Part shown: positions 15,860 to 24,061 of the stretch, piece after piece | How the letters are laid out: the number at the start of each line of letters is the position of its first letter | Numbering within the stretch: position 1 is the stretch's first letter | Origin: JAVBLT01 sp031553315 | Lineage (GTDB): Bacteria; Verrucomicrobiota; Kiritimatiellia; RFP12; DVOR01 | Length of the DNA: 64,000 nucleotides | NCBI GenBank assembly: GCA_031553315.1 | Contig: JAVBLT010000002.1 | Span: forward strand, 1 to 64,000 | Direction of reading: 5' to 3' | Translations under genes and position numbers: made by a program | The notes under the pieces: generated by a model | What the model saw: the letters and a program-made list of their open reading frames with translations, nothing else | Databases searched by the model: none | What the model was told of the DNA's origin: nothing

Positions 15860-16438
15860 TTACTGTTTTTCGGTGTCGTTCCAGGCTTTGACGGCGTCGC
15901 TGATCATTGTGGTGTAATACTCGGGCGTTTTGAGGCCGGAGCAGGAAGCAAGCTGTGAACCGTCGGGGGCGACGATCACCACATAGGGCAGCCAGATTCC
16001 GGAATCGTCAATCGTGAAATTCATGCTGAAGAATTCGACTGTGGCCGGATCGTCGCAGTTCACATCGGCATAAATCATGTTGTCCGGGAGGATTACGTCT
16101 TTGCACGCCAGAATATCCCAAACCTTCTGGCAGTTGGAACAGAGCTCGCGGCCATATTGCACAAAAACGAATTTGTTTTCGGCTTTGGCTGTGTTGACGG
16201 CTTCTTCGAGGTTGTGCACGCCGGGCAGGCGCTTTCCGGAAGGGCGGCGCAAACGGTAAATATCGGGCTGATCGGAAGGCGTCACATAGGGCTTTCGGGC
16301 GGCGCAGTTGCCGGTTGCCGGCTCAATGGGCGCGGCGCAGGAACCGCCGGGGCAAGCCGAGGTTTCGGGCTTGGGCGATGAACAGCCTGCGGCGATGACG
16401 AGGCCTGTGAGCGTTGCGAGGGCGAACGTCTTGTTCAT
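15860..16438 (-). CDS. Thioredoxin-fold lipoprotein
   Basis: A 192-residue exported protein. The leader (residues 1-18) ends in VIAAGC, so C19 is the likely lipidated cysteine. The mature part starts with a Cys-rich spacer (SACPGGSC...GNC) and then a thioredoxin-like domain with the redox pair C100-SN-C103 in YGRELCSNCQKVWD, followed by VNCDDPATVEFFSMNF and WLPYVVIVAPDG in place of the usual cis-Pro segment. It resembles the DUF255/thioredoxin_7 type domain that uses CxxC with a preceding G-x-x-W/L-C. Probably a periplasmic disulfide handling protein; partner unknown. It stands alone, with its own promoter and an AAGGAA ribosome binding site. Confidence 0.8.
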   Translation of the reverse strand: MNKTFALATLTGLVIAAGCSSPKPETSACPGGSCAAPIEPATGNCAARKPYVTPSDQPDIYRLRRPSGKRLPGVHNLEEAVNTAKAENKFVFVQYGRELCSNCQKVWDILACKDVILPDNMIYADVNCDDPATVEFFSMNFTIDDSGIWLPYVVIVAPDGSQLASCSGLKTPEYYTTMISDAVKAWNDTEKQ

Positions 16439-16467
16439 GGTTTTATTCCTTTCACTGTTACGGGAAA

Positions 16468-16496
16468 AGTATACACCTGAATGGCGGCGCTGTCAT
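16468..16496 (-). promoter_or_regulatory. Predicted promoter of the thioredoxin-fold lipoprotein
   Basis: On the minus strand, -35 ATGACA (16491-16496), a 17-base spacer, -10 TATACT (16468-16473). It lies in the 78-base gap between the pyrC stop and the lipoprotein ATG. Confidence 0.65.
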
Positions 16497-16516
16497 CCGA
16501 AAACCGAAAGCCGCAT

Positions 16517-17824
16517 TTATCCGCGCGCGGAGGCGCGCAGGCGGCCTTTTCGGTAGGTGTAGAGTGCCTGCCCGTGAAGTGTGCGCCCGGCAAAGGGGGT
16601 ATTGCGCGATTTCGAGGCAAACTGATCGGGGTCTACCACCCAAGGGGTTTCAAAATCGAAAACGGCAAGCTCGGCGGTCTGGCCGATTTCAAGCGAGGGC
16701 GGGCGCACGCCGATCACTTTGGCCGGTTCGGTGATCCAGGCGGCGGCCCAGGCAAGCGGTTTCATGCCCAGCTCGACCACCATCAGCGACCAGGTCACGC
16801 CGACGGCCGTCTCAAGGCCGATTATGCCGAATGGGGCCATGCGGAAGCCTTTGAGCTTGGCGAGGCGCGCGTGGGGGGCGTGGTCGGTGGCGAACACGCC
16901 GAGCGTGCCGTCGAGTGCGCCTTGGCGCAGAACCGCCACGTCGGCGCGGGTACCGAGCGGAGGGTTCATTTTGAAATTGGCGTCGTCGCCCGGAATGTCT
17001 TCCGCGGCGAGGGCCAGGTGGTGGGGCGTGACCTCGGCGGTCACGGGGAGCCCTTCGCCGCGGGCTTCGCGGATGAGCTCGACCGAGCCGGCACAGGAAA
17101 CGTGTTGAATGTGAAGCGCGCAACCGGTGGCGCGGCAGAGGGCGATGTCGGCCTTGACGGCTTCGATTTCGGCCTCGGCGGGGAAGACGGGCAGGTCGCA
17201 CGTGCGGGCGGCTGGGCAATCGCGGATGACGCCGGCCAGGGCGATTTCGGGTTTGACGGCGTGATCCATCACGCACTTTTCGCGTTGCCTGGCGCGGGTC
17301 ATGACCACACGCATCACATCGGGGTCGGCGATCATGCCGCCATCGTCGGTAAAAGCGGCGGCGCCGGCCGAGGCGAGGCGCTCGATGTCGGCGGGCAGGC
17401 GGCCTTGGCGCTCAAGGGTGGCGCAGGCGGCGGGAAGAATCGTCACGGGGACGACGGCCTGAATCTGGCGGCGGAGGAGATCGGGGGTGTCGATGGCGGG
17501 TTGCGTGTTGGGCATGGTGACCACGCGGGTGAACCCGCTGTTGGCCGCCGCGCAGGCGCCGCTCATGAGATCTTCGGTTTCGGTGAGGCCGGGGTCGCGG
17601 AAATGCACATGGATATCGCACAATCCGGGGGTGACGGTGAGGCCTTCCTGATCGATGACGGTGAGGCGCGATTTCGGCGGGAAACGCGTGGGAACCGGGG
17701 CGATAAGCCCTTTTTCATCGATGTAAAGCGGGCCTGTCTCATCACGCCCCGCCACCGGGTCAAGCAGGCGTGCCTTGGGAATGTAAACGGCCTTTGCCGT
17801 CGATGTGGATGATTGTGCTTTCAT
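16517..17824 (-). CDS. pyrC: Dihydroorotase (class I, PyrC)
   Basis: A 435-residue amidohydrolase closing carbamoyl-aspartate to dihydroorotate, the third step of pyrimidine synthesis. Zinc-ligand motif DIHVHFRDPGLTETED (H72, H74), the substrate loop VTMPNTQPAID, histidines in LHIQHVS and TAEVTPHHLAL, and the catalytic aspartate in FATDHAPHA are all present. C-terminal AELAVFDF..WVVDPDQFASKSRNTPFAGRTL is typical of class I enzymes. Usually a partner of PyrB, which is not in the window. A perfect TATAAT box lies 9 bases before the ATG and no Shine-Dalgarno is seen, so initiation is probably leaderless. Confidence 0.95.
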   Translation of the reverse strand: MKAQSSTSTAKAVYIPKARLLDPVAGRDETGPLYIDEKGLIAPVPTRFPPKSRLTVIDQEGLTVTPGLCDIHVHFRDPGLTETEDLMSGACAAANSGFTRVVTMPNTQPAIDTPDLLRRQIQAVVPVTILPAACATLERQGRLPADIERLASAGAAAFTDDGGMIADPDVMRVVMTRARQREKCVMDHAVKPEIALAGVIRDCPAARTCDLPVFPAEAEIEAVKADIALCRATGCALHIQHVSCAGSVELIREARGEGLPVTAEVTPHHLALAAEDIPGDDANFKMNPPLGTRADVAVLRQGALDGTLGVFATDHAPHARLAKLKGFRMAPFGIIGLETAVGVTWSLMVVELGMKPLAWAAAWITEPAKVIGVRPPSLEIGQTAELAVFDFETPWVVDPDQFASKSRNTPFAGRTLHGQALYTYRKGRLRASARG

Positions 17825-17833
17825 GAGGCGTGC

Positions 17834-17862
17834 ATTATATCAAGGTCGCGGCGGTTAAACAA
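17834..17862 (-). promoter_or_regulatory. Predicted near-leaderless promoter of pyrC
   Basis: On the minus strand, -35 TTGTTT (17857-17862), a 17-base spacer, -10 TATAAT (17834-17839). Nine bases separate the box from the ATG, so the leader should be only about 1-3 bases. Confidence 0.65.
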
Positions 17863-17878
17863 TCTTTAAAAAAGAAAG

Positions 17879-17907
17879 TTGCTTTTCGGTGCGTTGCGTA
17901 TTACACT
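17879..17907 (+). promoter_or_regulatory. Predicted promoter of the pyruvate kinase gene
   Basis: -35 TTGCTT (17879-17884), a 17-base spacer, -10 TACACT (17902-17907). Divergent from the pyrC promoter with the two -35 boxes only 16 bases apart. Leader of about 25 bases carrying GGAGG. Confidence 0.55.
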
Positions 17908-17938
17908 TCCGCGCCATTCCATTTCATGCAGGAGGGGT

Positions 17939-19441
17939 ATGAAAAAGCTGACCAAGATTGTCGCGACGATTTCCGATCGCAGGTGCGATGTCGATTTTCT
18001 CCGCACGCTGTATCAGGAAGGGATGGATGTGATCCGCATCAACACCGCCCATGCCGCTCCCGAGGGAATTATGCGGATTGCGGCCAATGCGCGCGCCGTT
18101 TCAAGCCATATCGCGCTGCTGATCGATACCAAGGGGCCTGAGATCCGCACCACGGCCTGCGTCGGCGACGAACCCGTGGCGTTTCAGACCGGCGATCGCG
18201 TGGAAATTGCCGGCGGCGACCTTGACCGCCTCACGAATCATGATTTCATCGGCGTTTCCCATGCGGATTTTGCGGCGGATATGCCGCTGGGCGGCGCGAT
18301 TCTGATCGACGACGGCGAGCTTGAATTGCGCGTGATTGAAAAGAACCCGCAAAGCCTGATCGCCGAAGTGCGCAACAATGCCCTTCTCGGCAGCCGCAAG
18401 AGCGTCAACGTGCCCGGCGTGCGCATCAACCTGCCTTCGCTCACCGAGCGGGATCGCCTCAATATCCAGCTGGCCATTGACCAGAATTTCGATTTTATCG
18501 CCCATTCCTTTGTGCGCACCAAGCAGGATGTGCTCGATGTCCAGGCCATTCTCGATGAACGTGGCAGCGATATCCAAATCATTGCCAAAATCGAGAATCA
18601 GGAAGGCGTCGACAATATCGATTCCATCCTTGAGGCCGCTTACGGCGTGATGGTTGCGCGCGGCGACTTGGGCATTGAGGTTCCCGAAGAGCGCATTCCC
18701 GGCATTCAGCGCATGTTGATCCGCCAGTGCGCACAGGCGAAAAAACCGGTGATTGTGGCCACCCAGATGCTCCAATCGATGATTAAAAACCCGCGCCCGA
18801 CCCGCGCCGAAGTGACCGACATCGCCAACGCCATCTATTACCAGACCGATGCCGTGATGCTCAGCGGCGAAACCGCCAGCGGCACGTATCCTGTGGAATC
18901 GGTGCGGATGATGGCGCGCGTGGCGGCGGAAGCCGAACGCACCAAGCTCACCGAAACAGATGTGTTCACGCCCTATTCCTCCGATAATACGGATGTGACG
19001 GCGTTCCTCGCCAAGCAGGCCGTTCACGCCGCCAAGCGCCTCAACGTCTCGCGCATTGTGGCCGACAGCGTGACCGGTTGCACCGCGCGCATTTTGGCGG
19101 CCTTCCGCGGCCAGGATCCCGTGTTTGCCATGTGCACATCGGAAAAAACCGTTCGGCGGCTGGCGCTTTCCTTCGGCATTTTCCCGCTGCTGCTCGAAGC
19201 CGAGCGCGATGAACAGAGTTATTTCCTCGCTTCGCTCAAGGTTTTGCTCAACCTTGGCTATCTGGGGGAAGACGATCTTGTGGCGCACCTCAGCGGCAAC
19301 TACGAAAAGGGCGGGGGAGCGACCTATCTTGAAATCGTCAGAGTGAAAGACACCCAAAGCACGCTTGGCCGCCTTCCTCCCGGTTTCGCCGAAGCGGAGG
19401 CCGTCTTCGCGGGGCTTCGCGCTTCCTGCAACATACCTTGA
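17939..19441 (+). CDS. pyk: Pyruvate kinase
   Basis: A 500-residue pyruvate kinase, making ATP and pyruvate from PEP and ADP. Start ATG 17939 follows AGGAGGGG directly; the open frame upstream is non-coding leader. Motifs: RINTAHA (usually RLNFSHG; the Asn is kept, the Ser-His pair is altered), LIDTKGPEIRT, IAKIENQEGVDNID with the catalytic lysine, VARGDLGIEVP, and the TQMLQSMIKNPRPTRAEVTDIANA site. The C-terminal domain from about residue 370 has the TGCTARILAAFR nucleotide/effector-like segment. The altered early motif is shared by a diverged PYK branch, so kinetics may differ. bioD follows 14 bases later. Confidence 0.94.
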   Translation: MKKLTKIVATISDRRCDVDFLRTLYQEGMDVIRINTAHAAPEGIMRIAANARAVSSHIALLIDTKGPEIRTTACVGDEPVAFQTGDRVEIAGGDLDRLTNHDFIGVSHADFAADMPLGGAILIDDGELELRVIEKNPQSLIAEVRNNALLGSRKSVNVPGVRINLPSLTERDRLNIQLAIDQNFDFIAHSFVRTKQDVLDVQAILDERGSDIQIIAKIENQEGVDNIDSILEAAYGVMVARGDLGIEVPEERIPGIQRMLIRQCAQAKKPVIVATQMLQSMIKNPRPTRAEVTDIANAIYYQTDAVMLSGETASGTYPVESVRMMARVAAEAERTKLTETDVFTPYSSDNTDVTAFLAKQAVHAAKRLNVSRIVADSVTGCTARILAAFRGQDPVFAMCTSEKTVRRLALSFGIFPLLLEAERDEQSYFLASLKVLLNLGYLGEDDLVAHLSGNYEKGGGATYLEIVRVKDTQSTLGRLPPGFAEAEAVFAGLRASCNIP

Positions 19442-19455
19442 GTGATGTGTAAAAA

Positions 19456-20091
19456 ATGACTCCACTTTCGCCTGTTTATTTTGTCAGCGGCATCGATACC
19501 GATGTCGGCAAAAGCTACGCCACAGGATTCCTCGCGAAGCAATGGCCGGGGCGGGTGGTTACTCAAAAACTGATCCAAACGGGCAATTCCGGGCGTTCAG
19601 AAGATATTCTTCTCCACCGGTCAATCATGGGCCTCGACCTTCTTCCCGAAGATCGCGAGGGGTTGACCATGCCCGAAATTTACTCCTATCCCGCTTCGCC
19701 GCATTTGGCGGCGCGCCTCGACAACCGCCCGGTTGATTTCGCCAAAATCGACGCCGCCACGGCTGAGCTGGCGCGCCGCTTCGATGCGGTTCTGCTTGAA
19801 GGCGCGGGCGGGCTGATGGCGCCGCTTACGGAATCGCTGCTCACGATTGATTTCATTGAGGCGCGCGGATATCCGATGATTTTTGTGACCTCCGGCCGCC
19901 TGGGCAGCATCAGCCACACGCTGCTCGGTCTCGAGGCGATCAAGCGGCGCGGCATTCGCCTTCATGCGCTTGTCTACAACGAGGTGCCTGAAGAAAAGCC
20001 GGAAATCGACGCGGATACACGCCGGTTTTTGCACGCGTGGATCGCACGGGAATTTCCCGGCGCGGAATGGATCATTTTGCCGCGTCTTTAA
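19456..20091 (+). CDS. bioD: Dethiobiotin synthase BioD
   Basis: A 211-residue P-loop ligase forming dethiobiotin from DAPA, CO2 and ATP. Walker A is GIDTDVGKSYATG (residues 12-24). TQKLIQTGNSG provides the catalytic lysine region (KPIQTG in relatives), and LLEGAGGLMAPLTE is the diagnostic second motif. Other bio genes are absent from the window. No clear ribosome binding site; coupling to pyk is likely. The last 20 bases overlap the 3' end of the convergent lipoprotein gene. Confidence 0.9.
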   Translation: MTPLSPVYFVSGIDTDVGKSYATGFLAKQWPGRVVTQKLIQTGNSGRSEDILLHRSIMGLDLLPEDREGLTMPEIYSYPASPHLAARLDNRPVDFAKIDAATAELARRFDAVLLEGAGGLMAPLTESLLTIDFIEARGYPMIFVTSGRLGSISHTLLGLEAIKRRGIRLHALVYNEVPEEKPEIDADTRRFLHAWIAREFPGAEWIILPRL

Positions 20092-20539
20092 TCCACTGGC
20101 CGCCGACGATGGAAAAAGCACCGTCCTTTTCATGAAGGTAAAGGCGGAGCGCTTCGTCGCCGACGGCAGGGTCAAGGCGTGTGCAGTCGAGGCGGGCGAG
20201 ATAGGCGCACTGAAACTCATTCTCATCGTCGCAGTGATACACGGAGAGGGTGTAGTCGGTGATGTTCTCAAGCTGTTCCAATCCCTTGCGGCGCTCTTCG
20301 GGCGTGAGTTTTGCGAGGGTATCGGGGTGCACGAGGTTCCAAAAGGCGCGGACATGCCCGTTGGTGATGCACCCAAGCCCGGTCTCAAAGGCTTTCAACT
20401 CGGGCGTGAATGAAACAACCGGGTAAAACTGCGTGGTGCTGACCCGGGCGCGGGGTTCGGCGAGCCGCGCCGTTGTAACCGCCCGGTCACACCCCCAAAA
20501 AACCACGCATGCTAGGGTGAGGCAGGGCGGTAATTTCAT
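20072..20539 (-). CDS. Putative lipoprotein downstream of sulfatase
   Basis: A 155-residue protein of unknown function. ATG 20539 is chosen because GGAGG lies 8 bases upstream; the open frame extends further but without support. The N-terminus MKLPPCLTLACVVFWGC is hydrophobic and ends in a weak lipobox (FWGC). The mature part contains ITNGHVRAFWNLVHPDTLAKLTPEERRKGLEQLENITDY and ends IVGGQWIKD, resembling the small alpha/beta cone-fold domains (SnoaL/NTF2-like, DUF4878 type) that often occur in lipoproteins. It lies 13 bases after the sulfatase stop, so it is co-transcribed. It overlaps bioD by 20 bases tail to tail. Confidence 0.65.
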   Translation of the reverse strand: MKLPPCLTLACVVFWGCDRAVTTARLAEPRARVSTTQFYPVVSFTPELKAFETGLGCITNGHVRAFWNLVHPDTLAKLTPEERRKGLEQLENITDYTLSVYHCDDENEFQCAYLARLDCTRLDPAVGDEALRLYLHEKDGAFSIVGGQWIKDAAK

Positions 20540-20552
20540 CTTTTCCCCTCCG

Positions 20553-22094
20553 TTATTGGATGGGTGGGTTGGGATCGCTTTCGGTGGCGCCCCAGAACTG
20601 GTCGGCATCCTGCAGTTTGGCCTTGAGGTCGTAGAGCTCGCGTTTGAGCTTGGCGACGGTCGCGGCGTAGGCGGGGTCGGCGTAGATGTTGTTGAGCTCT
20701 TCGGGGTCTTTTTTGAGGTCGAAACACTCCCACTCGTCGACCTTATAATAGAAAATCAGCTTGTAGTCGCGGGTGCGGATGCCGTAATGCGCGGGGGTGT
20801 TGTGTTCGCCGCCCTGGATGTAGTAGCGGTAGTAGATGCTCTGCCGCCAATCGGCGGGGGTTCGGCCTTCCATGTTGGGCAGGAAGCTGCGGCCCTGCAT
20901 GGAGGAGGGGGCGGGAGCGCCGGCCACGGCGAGGAAGGTGGGGGCGAAGTCTACGTTGGTAATCATGTCGCTGTTAACGGCGCCGGGGGTTTTGATCAGG
21001 GCGGGGCAACGGGCGAGGAAGGGCATTTTGATGGTTTCGTCCATCATGAAGCGTTTGTCGTAAAGGCCGTGGTCGCCGAGGAAGAAGCCCTGGTCGGAGG
21101 TGTAGATGACGAGGGTGTTTTTGTCGAGGCCTTTTTCCTTGAGGTAGGCGAGCATGTCGCCCACGCTGTCGTCGACGCTCTGCACGCAGGCCAGATAATC
21201 CTGCATGTAGCGCTGGTAGGCGAGGCGGATGCGGGCCCGGCGTTTGGTCTCTTTTTCCTGTGGCGTGTCGGCGGGGTCGGGGCGCATTTCCTGGGGCCAG
21301 TCGAGTTCGCCGAAGATATCCATGAATTTGAGGTCGAACTTGAGGTTCATGTTGTGTTCGATCGTCATGGAGGTGTTTTTGATCGGCGAGGCGCGGCCTT
21401 CCCAGGTGTCGAACAGGGTGGGGGGCTCGGGGATTGTTTTTTTGCGGAATTCGTCGCGGTATTTTTTGGATGGCACCCAGTTGCGGTGGGGGGCTTTGTG
21501 GTTCATCATCACGAAAAAGGGTTTGCCGGGGGGGAGGGCGTCGAGGGCGTCGCGGGTGATTTCGGTCAGCAGCTCGGTGGCGTATTTGCCTTTGTAGGTG
21601 TATTTGCCTTTGGCATCGTACATGACGGGGTTGATGTAGGCGCCCTGACCGGGGTAGATGAGCCATTTATCCCAGTCGTCCGCGCGGGGGTCGGAGTGAA
21701 GGTGCCATTTGCCGAGGATGGCGGTGTGGTACCCGGCGTCGCGCATATATCCGGCGACGGTTTTTTTGCTGGGGTCGATGGCGTTGAACCCGGGCACGCC
21801 GTTGATATGGCTGTATTGGCCGGTGAGGATGCTGGCCCGGCTGGGGGTGCAGATGGAGTTGGTCGCAAACACATGATCGAAGAGCAATCCTTCTTTGGCG
21901 AGGCGGTCGATGTGGGGGGTCTGGTTAATCTTGCTGCCGTAGGCGCTGATGGCGTGGGCGGCGTGGTCGTCGGCCATAATGAAAAGGATGTTGCAGCGCG
22001 CGGCGGCGGCTTGAGCGAAAAGCGAAGAAGAGGGAAGGGCCGCGGCGGCTAAACCAGCCGAACAGGCTTTCAGAAAGTGGCGTCTGCTAGTCAT
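20553..22094 (-). CDS. Exported sulfatase (type I, CTPSR)
   Basis: A 513-residue sulfatase. ATG 22094 is set by AAGGAG 7 bases upstream and by the twin-arginine-like leader TSRRHFLKACSAG followed by an Ala-rich core and AQA cleavage region. Metal-site DD at 42-43 (FIMADDHAAHA), the formylglycine motif CTPSRASILTG with C82, KWHLHSDPRADDWDKW, and SDQGFFLGDHGLYDKR complete the active site. It resembles heparan/N-acetylglucosamine-6-sulfatase and iduronate-sulfatase-like families of marine and gut bacteria; substrate is not determinable. Forms an operon with the lipoprotein downstream. Unlike the sulfatase at 7-9 kb, it has no PA14-like domain. Confidence 0.93.
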   Translation of the reverse strand: MTSRRHFLKACSAGLAAAALPSSSLFAQAAAARCNILFIMADDHAAHAISAYGSKINQTPHIDRLAKEGLLFDHVFATNSICTPSRASILTGQYSHINGVPGFNAIDPSKKTVAGYMRDAGYHTAILGKWHLHSDPRADDWDKWLIYPGQGAYINPVMYDAKGKYTYKGKYATELLTEITRDALDALPPGKPFFVMMNHKAPHRNWVPSKKYRDEFRKKTIPEPPTLFDTWEGRASPIKNTSMTIEHNMNLKFDLKFMDIFGELDWPQEMRPDPADTPQEKETKRRARIRLAYQRYMQDYLACVQSVDDSVGDMLAYLKEKGLDKNTLVIYTSDQGFFLGDHGLYDKRFMMDETIKMPFLARCPALIKTPGAVNSDMITNVDFAPTFLAVAGAPAPSSMQGRSFLPNMEGRTPADWRQSIYYRYYIQGGEHNTPAHYGIRTRDYKLIFYYKVDEWECFDLKKDPEELNNIYADPAYAATVAKLKRELYDLKAKLQDADQFWGATESDPNPPIQ

Positions 22095-22128
22095 GAAAAT
22101 ACTCCTTTTGCTTAGATTAGTTTCCCTG

Positions 22129-22157
22129 ATGATACAGAAAGGCGGAGGAAGGGTCAA
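22129..22157 (-). promoter_or_regulatory. Predicted promoter of the second sulfatase
   Basis: On the minus strand, -35 TTGACC (22152-22157), a 17-base spacer, -10 TATCAT (22129-22134). Leader of about 27 bases with AAGGAG. Confidence 0.65.
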
Positions 22158-22205
22158 TCACAATTCCCGTTTTAAATGAAAAGTGTGTCGCGGCGTGATT
22201 TAAGA

Positions 22206-22234
22206 TTGTTTTGCGGGGCAAAAATCGTTACACT
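22206..22234 (+). promoter_or_regulatory. Predicted promoter of the gatCAB-pil operon
   Basis: -35 TTGTTT (22206-22211), a 17-base spacer, -10 TACACT (22229-22234). Leader about 55 bases. I found no further promoter of similar quality before 30,994, so all seven genes may share it. Confidence 0.55.
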
Positions 22235-22294
22235 ACACCTCCAAATGGTAAAAGCGCATTCGGTTGCGTTTTGCCTGCATGAGGAGATTTTACC

Positions 22295-22582
22295 GTGGGA
22301 AAACCTGAATTTGATGTGGAGCATGTGGCCGGGTTGGCGCGCATCGCGCTGACGCCTGAGGAAAAGGCGCTTTTCGCCGAACAGTTGCCCGCCATTCTCA
22401 ATTATGTGAACAAAATCGCCGTGCTCAATGTGGAGGGAATCGAACCGACGCTGCACGGTCAACCCGTTGAGAACGTTTTTCGAGAAGACGTTGTGCTTCC
22501 CAGCCTTGACCGCGAAACCGCGCTCGACAACGCCCCCCAGCGGATCGATTGCGAATTCAAGATGCCTCGAATCGTTGAATAA
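22295..22582 (+). CDS. gatC: Asp/Glu-tRNA amidotransferase subunit C
   Basis: A 95-residue GatC, which wraps around GatA-GatB and stabilises the complex that converts misacylated Asp-tRNA(Asn) or Glu-tRNA(Gln). Family markers: VEHVAGLARIALTPEEKALFAEQLPAILNYV and the C-terminal LREDVVLPS-like FREDVVLPSLDRE. Start is GTG 22295, with GAGGAG 8 bases upstream; no ATG is available at the right place. Gene order gatC-gatA-gatB is the common one. Confidence 0.92.
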   Translation: MGKPEFDVEHVAGLARIALTPEEKALFAEQLPAILNYVNKIAVLNVEGIEPTLHGQPVENVFREDVVLPSLDRETALDNAPQRIDCEFKMPRIVE

Positions 22583-22600
22583 AAGCACGGAGCAGTGAAG

Positions 22601-24046
22601 ATGGATTTATGTAAATTGACCTTGCGCCAGGCCTCCGACGGTTTGAAGGGCGGCGCGTTTTCCTCGGTTGAGCTCACGCGGGCGCTTCTGGCCCGGATGG
22701 AGGAATCGCAGAGCTCGGTTCACGCCTATGTTTCAATCGATGCGGAAAGCGCGTTGAAGCAGGCTGAAGCGGCCGATGCCGCCCGCGCGTGCGGCAAGAC
22801 CGGCGACCTGCTCGGCGTGCCGGTCGCCGTTAAAGACAACATGAATGTGATCGGGCAGCCCTGCACCTGTTCCTCCAAGATTCTGCAAGGTTACAAGGCC
22901 CCTTACGACGCCACCGTCGTTGCCCGCCTCCGCGCCGCCGGCGCGGTTTTCGCCGGCCGCACGAATATGGATGAATTCGCGCTGGGATCCACCACGGAAA
23001 CCTCCGCCTTCGGGGTAACGCATAACCCGCATTTCCCCGGTTACATCCCCGGCGGCTCCAGCGGCGGTTCGGCGGCGGCAGTGGGCGGCAACCTCGCCAT
23101 CGCCGCGCTCGGCTCCGATACCGGCGGTTCCATTCGCCAGCCTTCTTCCCATTGCGGCTGTGTGGGCGTGAAACCCACTTACGGTCGCGTTTCGCGCTTC
23201 GGGGTGGCGGCCTGCGCCTCTTCGCTCGATCAGGTCGGCCCGATGACCAAAACGGTGGAAGATGCCGCGATGCTTCTCAACGCCATCGCCGGGCACGACC
23301 CTTTTGACGCCACAGCGCTGGCCGTGCCGGTGCCCGATTACGCGGCCGCTTGCCGCGATTTAGGCGATAAGCCGCTGAAAGGCATGAAATTGGGCTTGCC
23401 GAAAGAGTATTTTGTAGCCGGGGTCGAACCCGAAGTGTTGGCCCGCGTGCAGGCGGCCATCCGCCAATGCGAGGCGCTCGGCGGCGAGCTTGTGGAGCTT
23501 TCCATGCCTCACACCGAGTATGCCATCGCCACCTATTACATCTGCATGACGGCGGAGGTCTCCGCGAACCTGGCGCGCTTCGACGGCGTTCGCTACGGCA
23601 TGCGCGTGCCGGGCAGCTCAATCGCCGACCAGTACGACCGCACGCGCGAAGCCGGCTTCGGCGCCGAAACCAAGCGCCGCGCCATTCTGGGCACCTTTGT
23701 GCTGAGCAGCGGTTTCTCCGATGCGTATTACAAGCGCGCCCTCAAGGTCCGCACCCTCATCCGCCGCGATTTCGAAAACGCTTTCAAACAGTGCGACGCG
23801 CTCGTTACCCCCGTCACGCCGGAACCGGCCTGGAAGCTCGGCGAGCGTTGCAATGACCCGCTGCGCAGTTATCTGGCGGATATTTTCACCGTGTCGTCGA
23901 ACCTTGCGGGTGTGTGCGGCATGGCTGTGCCCAGCGGCGCCACCGCGGCCGGGTTTCCTGTGGGCGTGCAGTTTCTCGGGCCGGCTTTCGGCGAGGAGAC
24001 GCTTTTTAAACTCGGCCACGCCTATGAAACGGCGCGCAACGCTTAA
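22601..24046 (+). CDS. gatA: Asp/Glu-tRNA amidotransferase subunit A
   Basis: A 481-residue amidase that releases ammonia from glutamine for GatB. The Ser-cisSer-Lys machinery is visible: PVAVKDNMNV (catalytic Lys), YIPGGSSGGSAAAV and SDTGGSIRQPSS (nucleophile Ser in GSIR). ATG 22601 is preferred over GTG 22595 because GGAG sits 8 bases before it. Eighteen bases separate it from gatC. Normal length and no unusual residues. Confidence 0.97.
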   Translation: MDLCKLTLRQASDGLKGGAFSSVELTRALLARMEESQSSVHAYVSIDAESALKQAEAADAARACGKTGDLLGVPVAVKDNMNVIGQPCTCSSKILQGYKAPYDATVVARLRAAGAVFAGRTNMDEFALGSTTETSAFGVTHNPHFPGYIPGGSSGGSAAAVGGNLAIAALGSDTGGSIRQPSSHCGCVGVKPTYGRVSRFGVAACASSLDQVGPMTKTVEDAAMLLNAIAGHDPFDATALAVPVPDYAAACRDLGDKPLKGMKLGLPKEYFVAGVEPEVLARVQAAIRQCEALGGELVELSMPHTEYAIATYYICMTAEVSANLARFDGVRYGMRVPGSSIADQYDRTREAGFGAETKRRAILGTFVLSSGFSDAYYKRALKVRTLIRRDFENAFKQCDALVTPVTPEPAWKLGERCNDPLRSYLADIFTVSSNLAGVCGMAVPSGATAAGFPVGVQFLGPAFGEETLFKLGHAYETARNA

Positions 24047-24061
24047 CCGGAGATTTTCGCG

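Noticed and set aside
20433..22052. Plus-strand frame of 539 codons opposite the second sulfatase
   Set aside because: Antisense shadow with Gly/Val/Phe-rich composition; the minus strand has complete sulfatase motifs.
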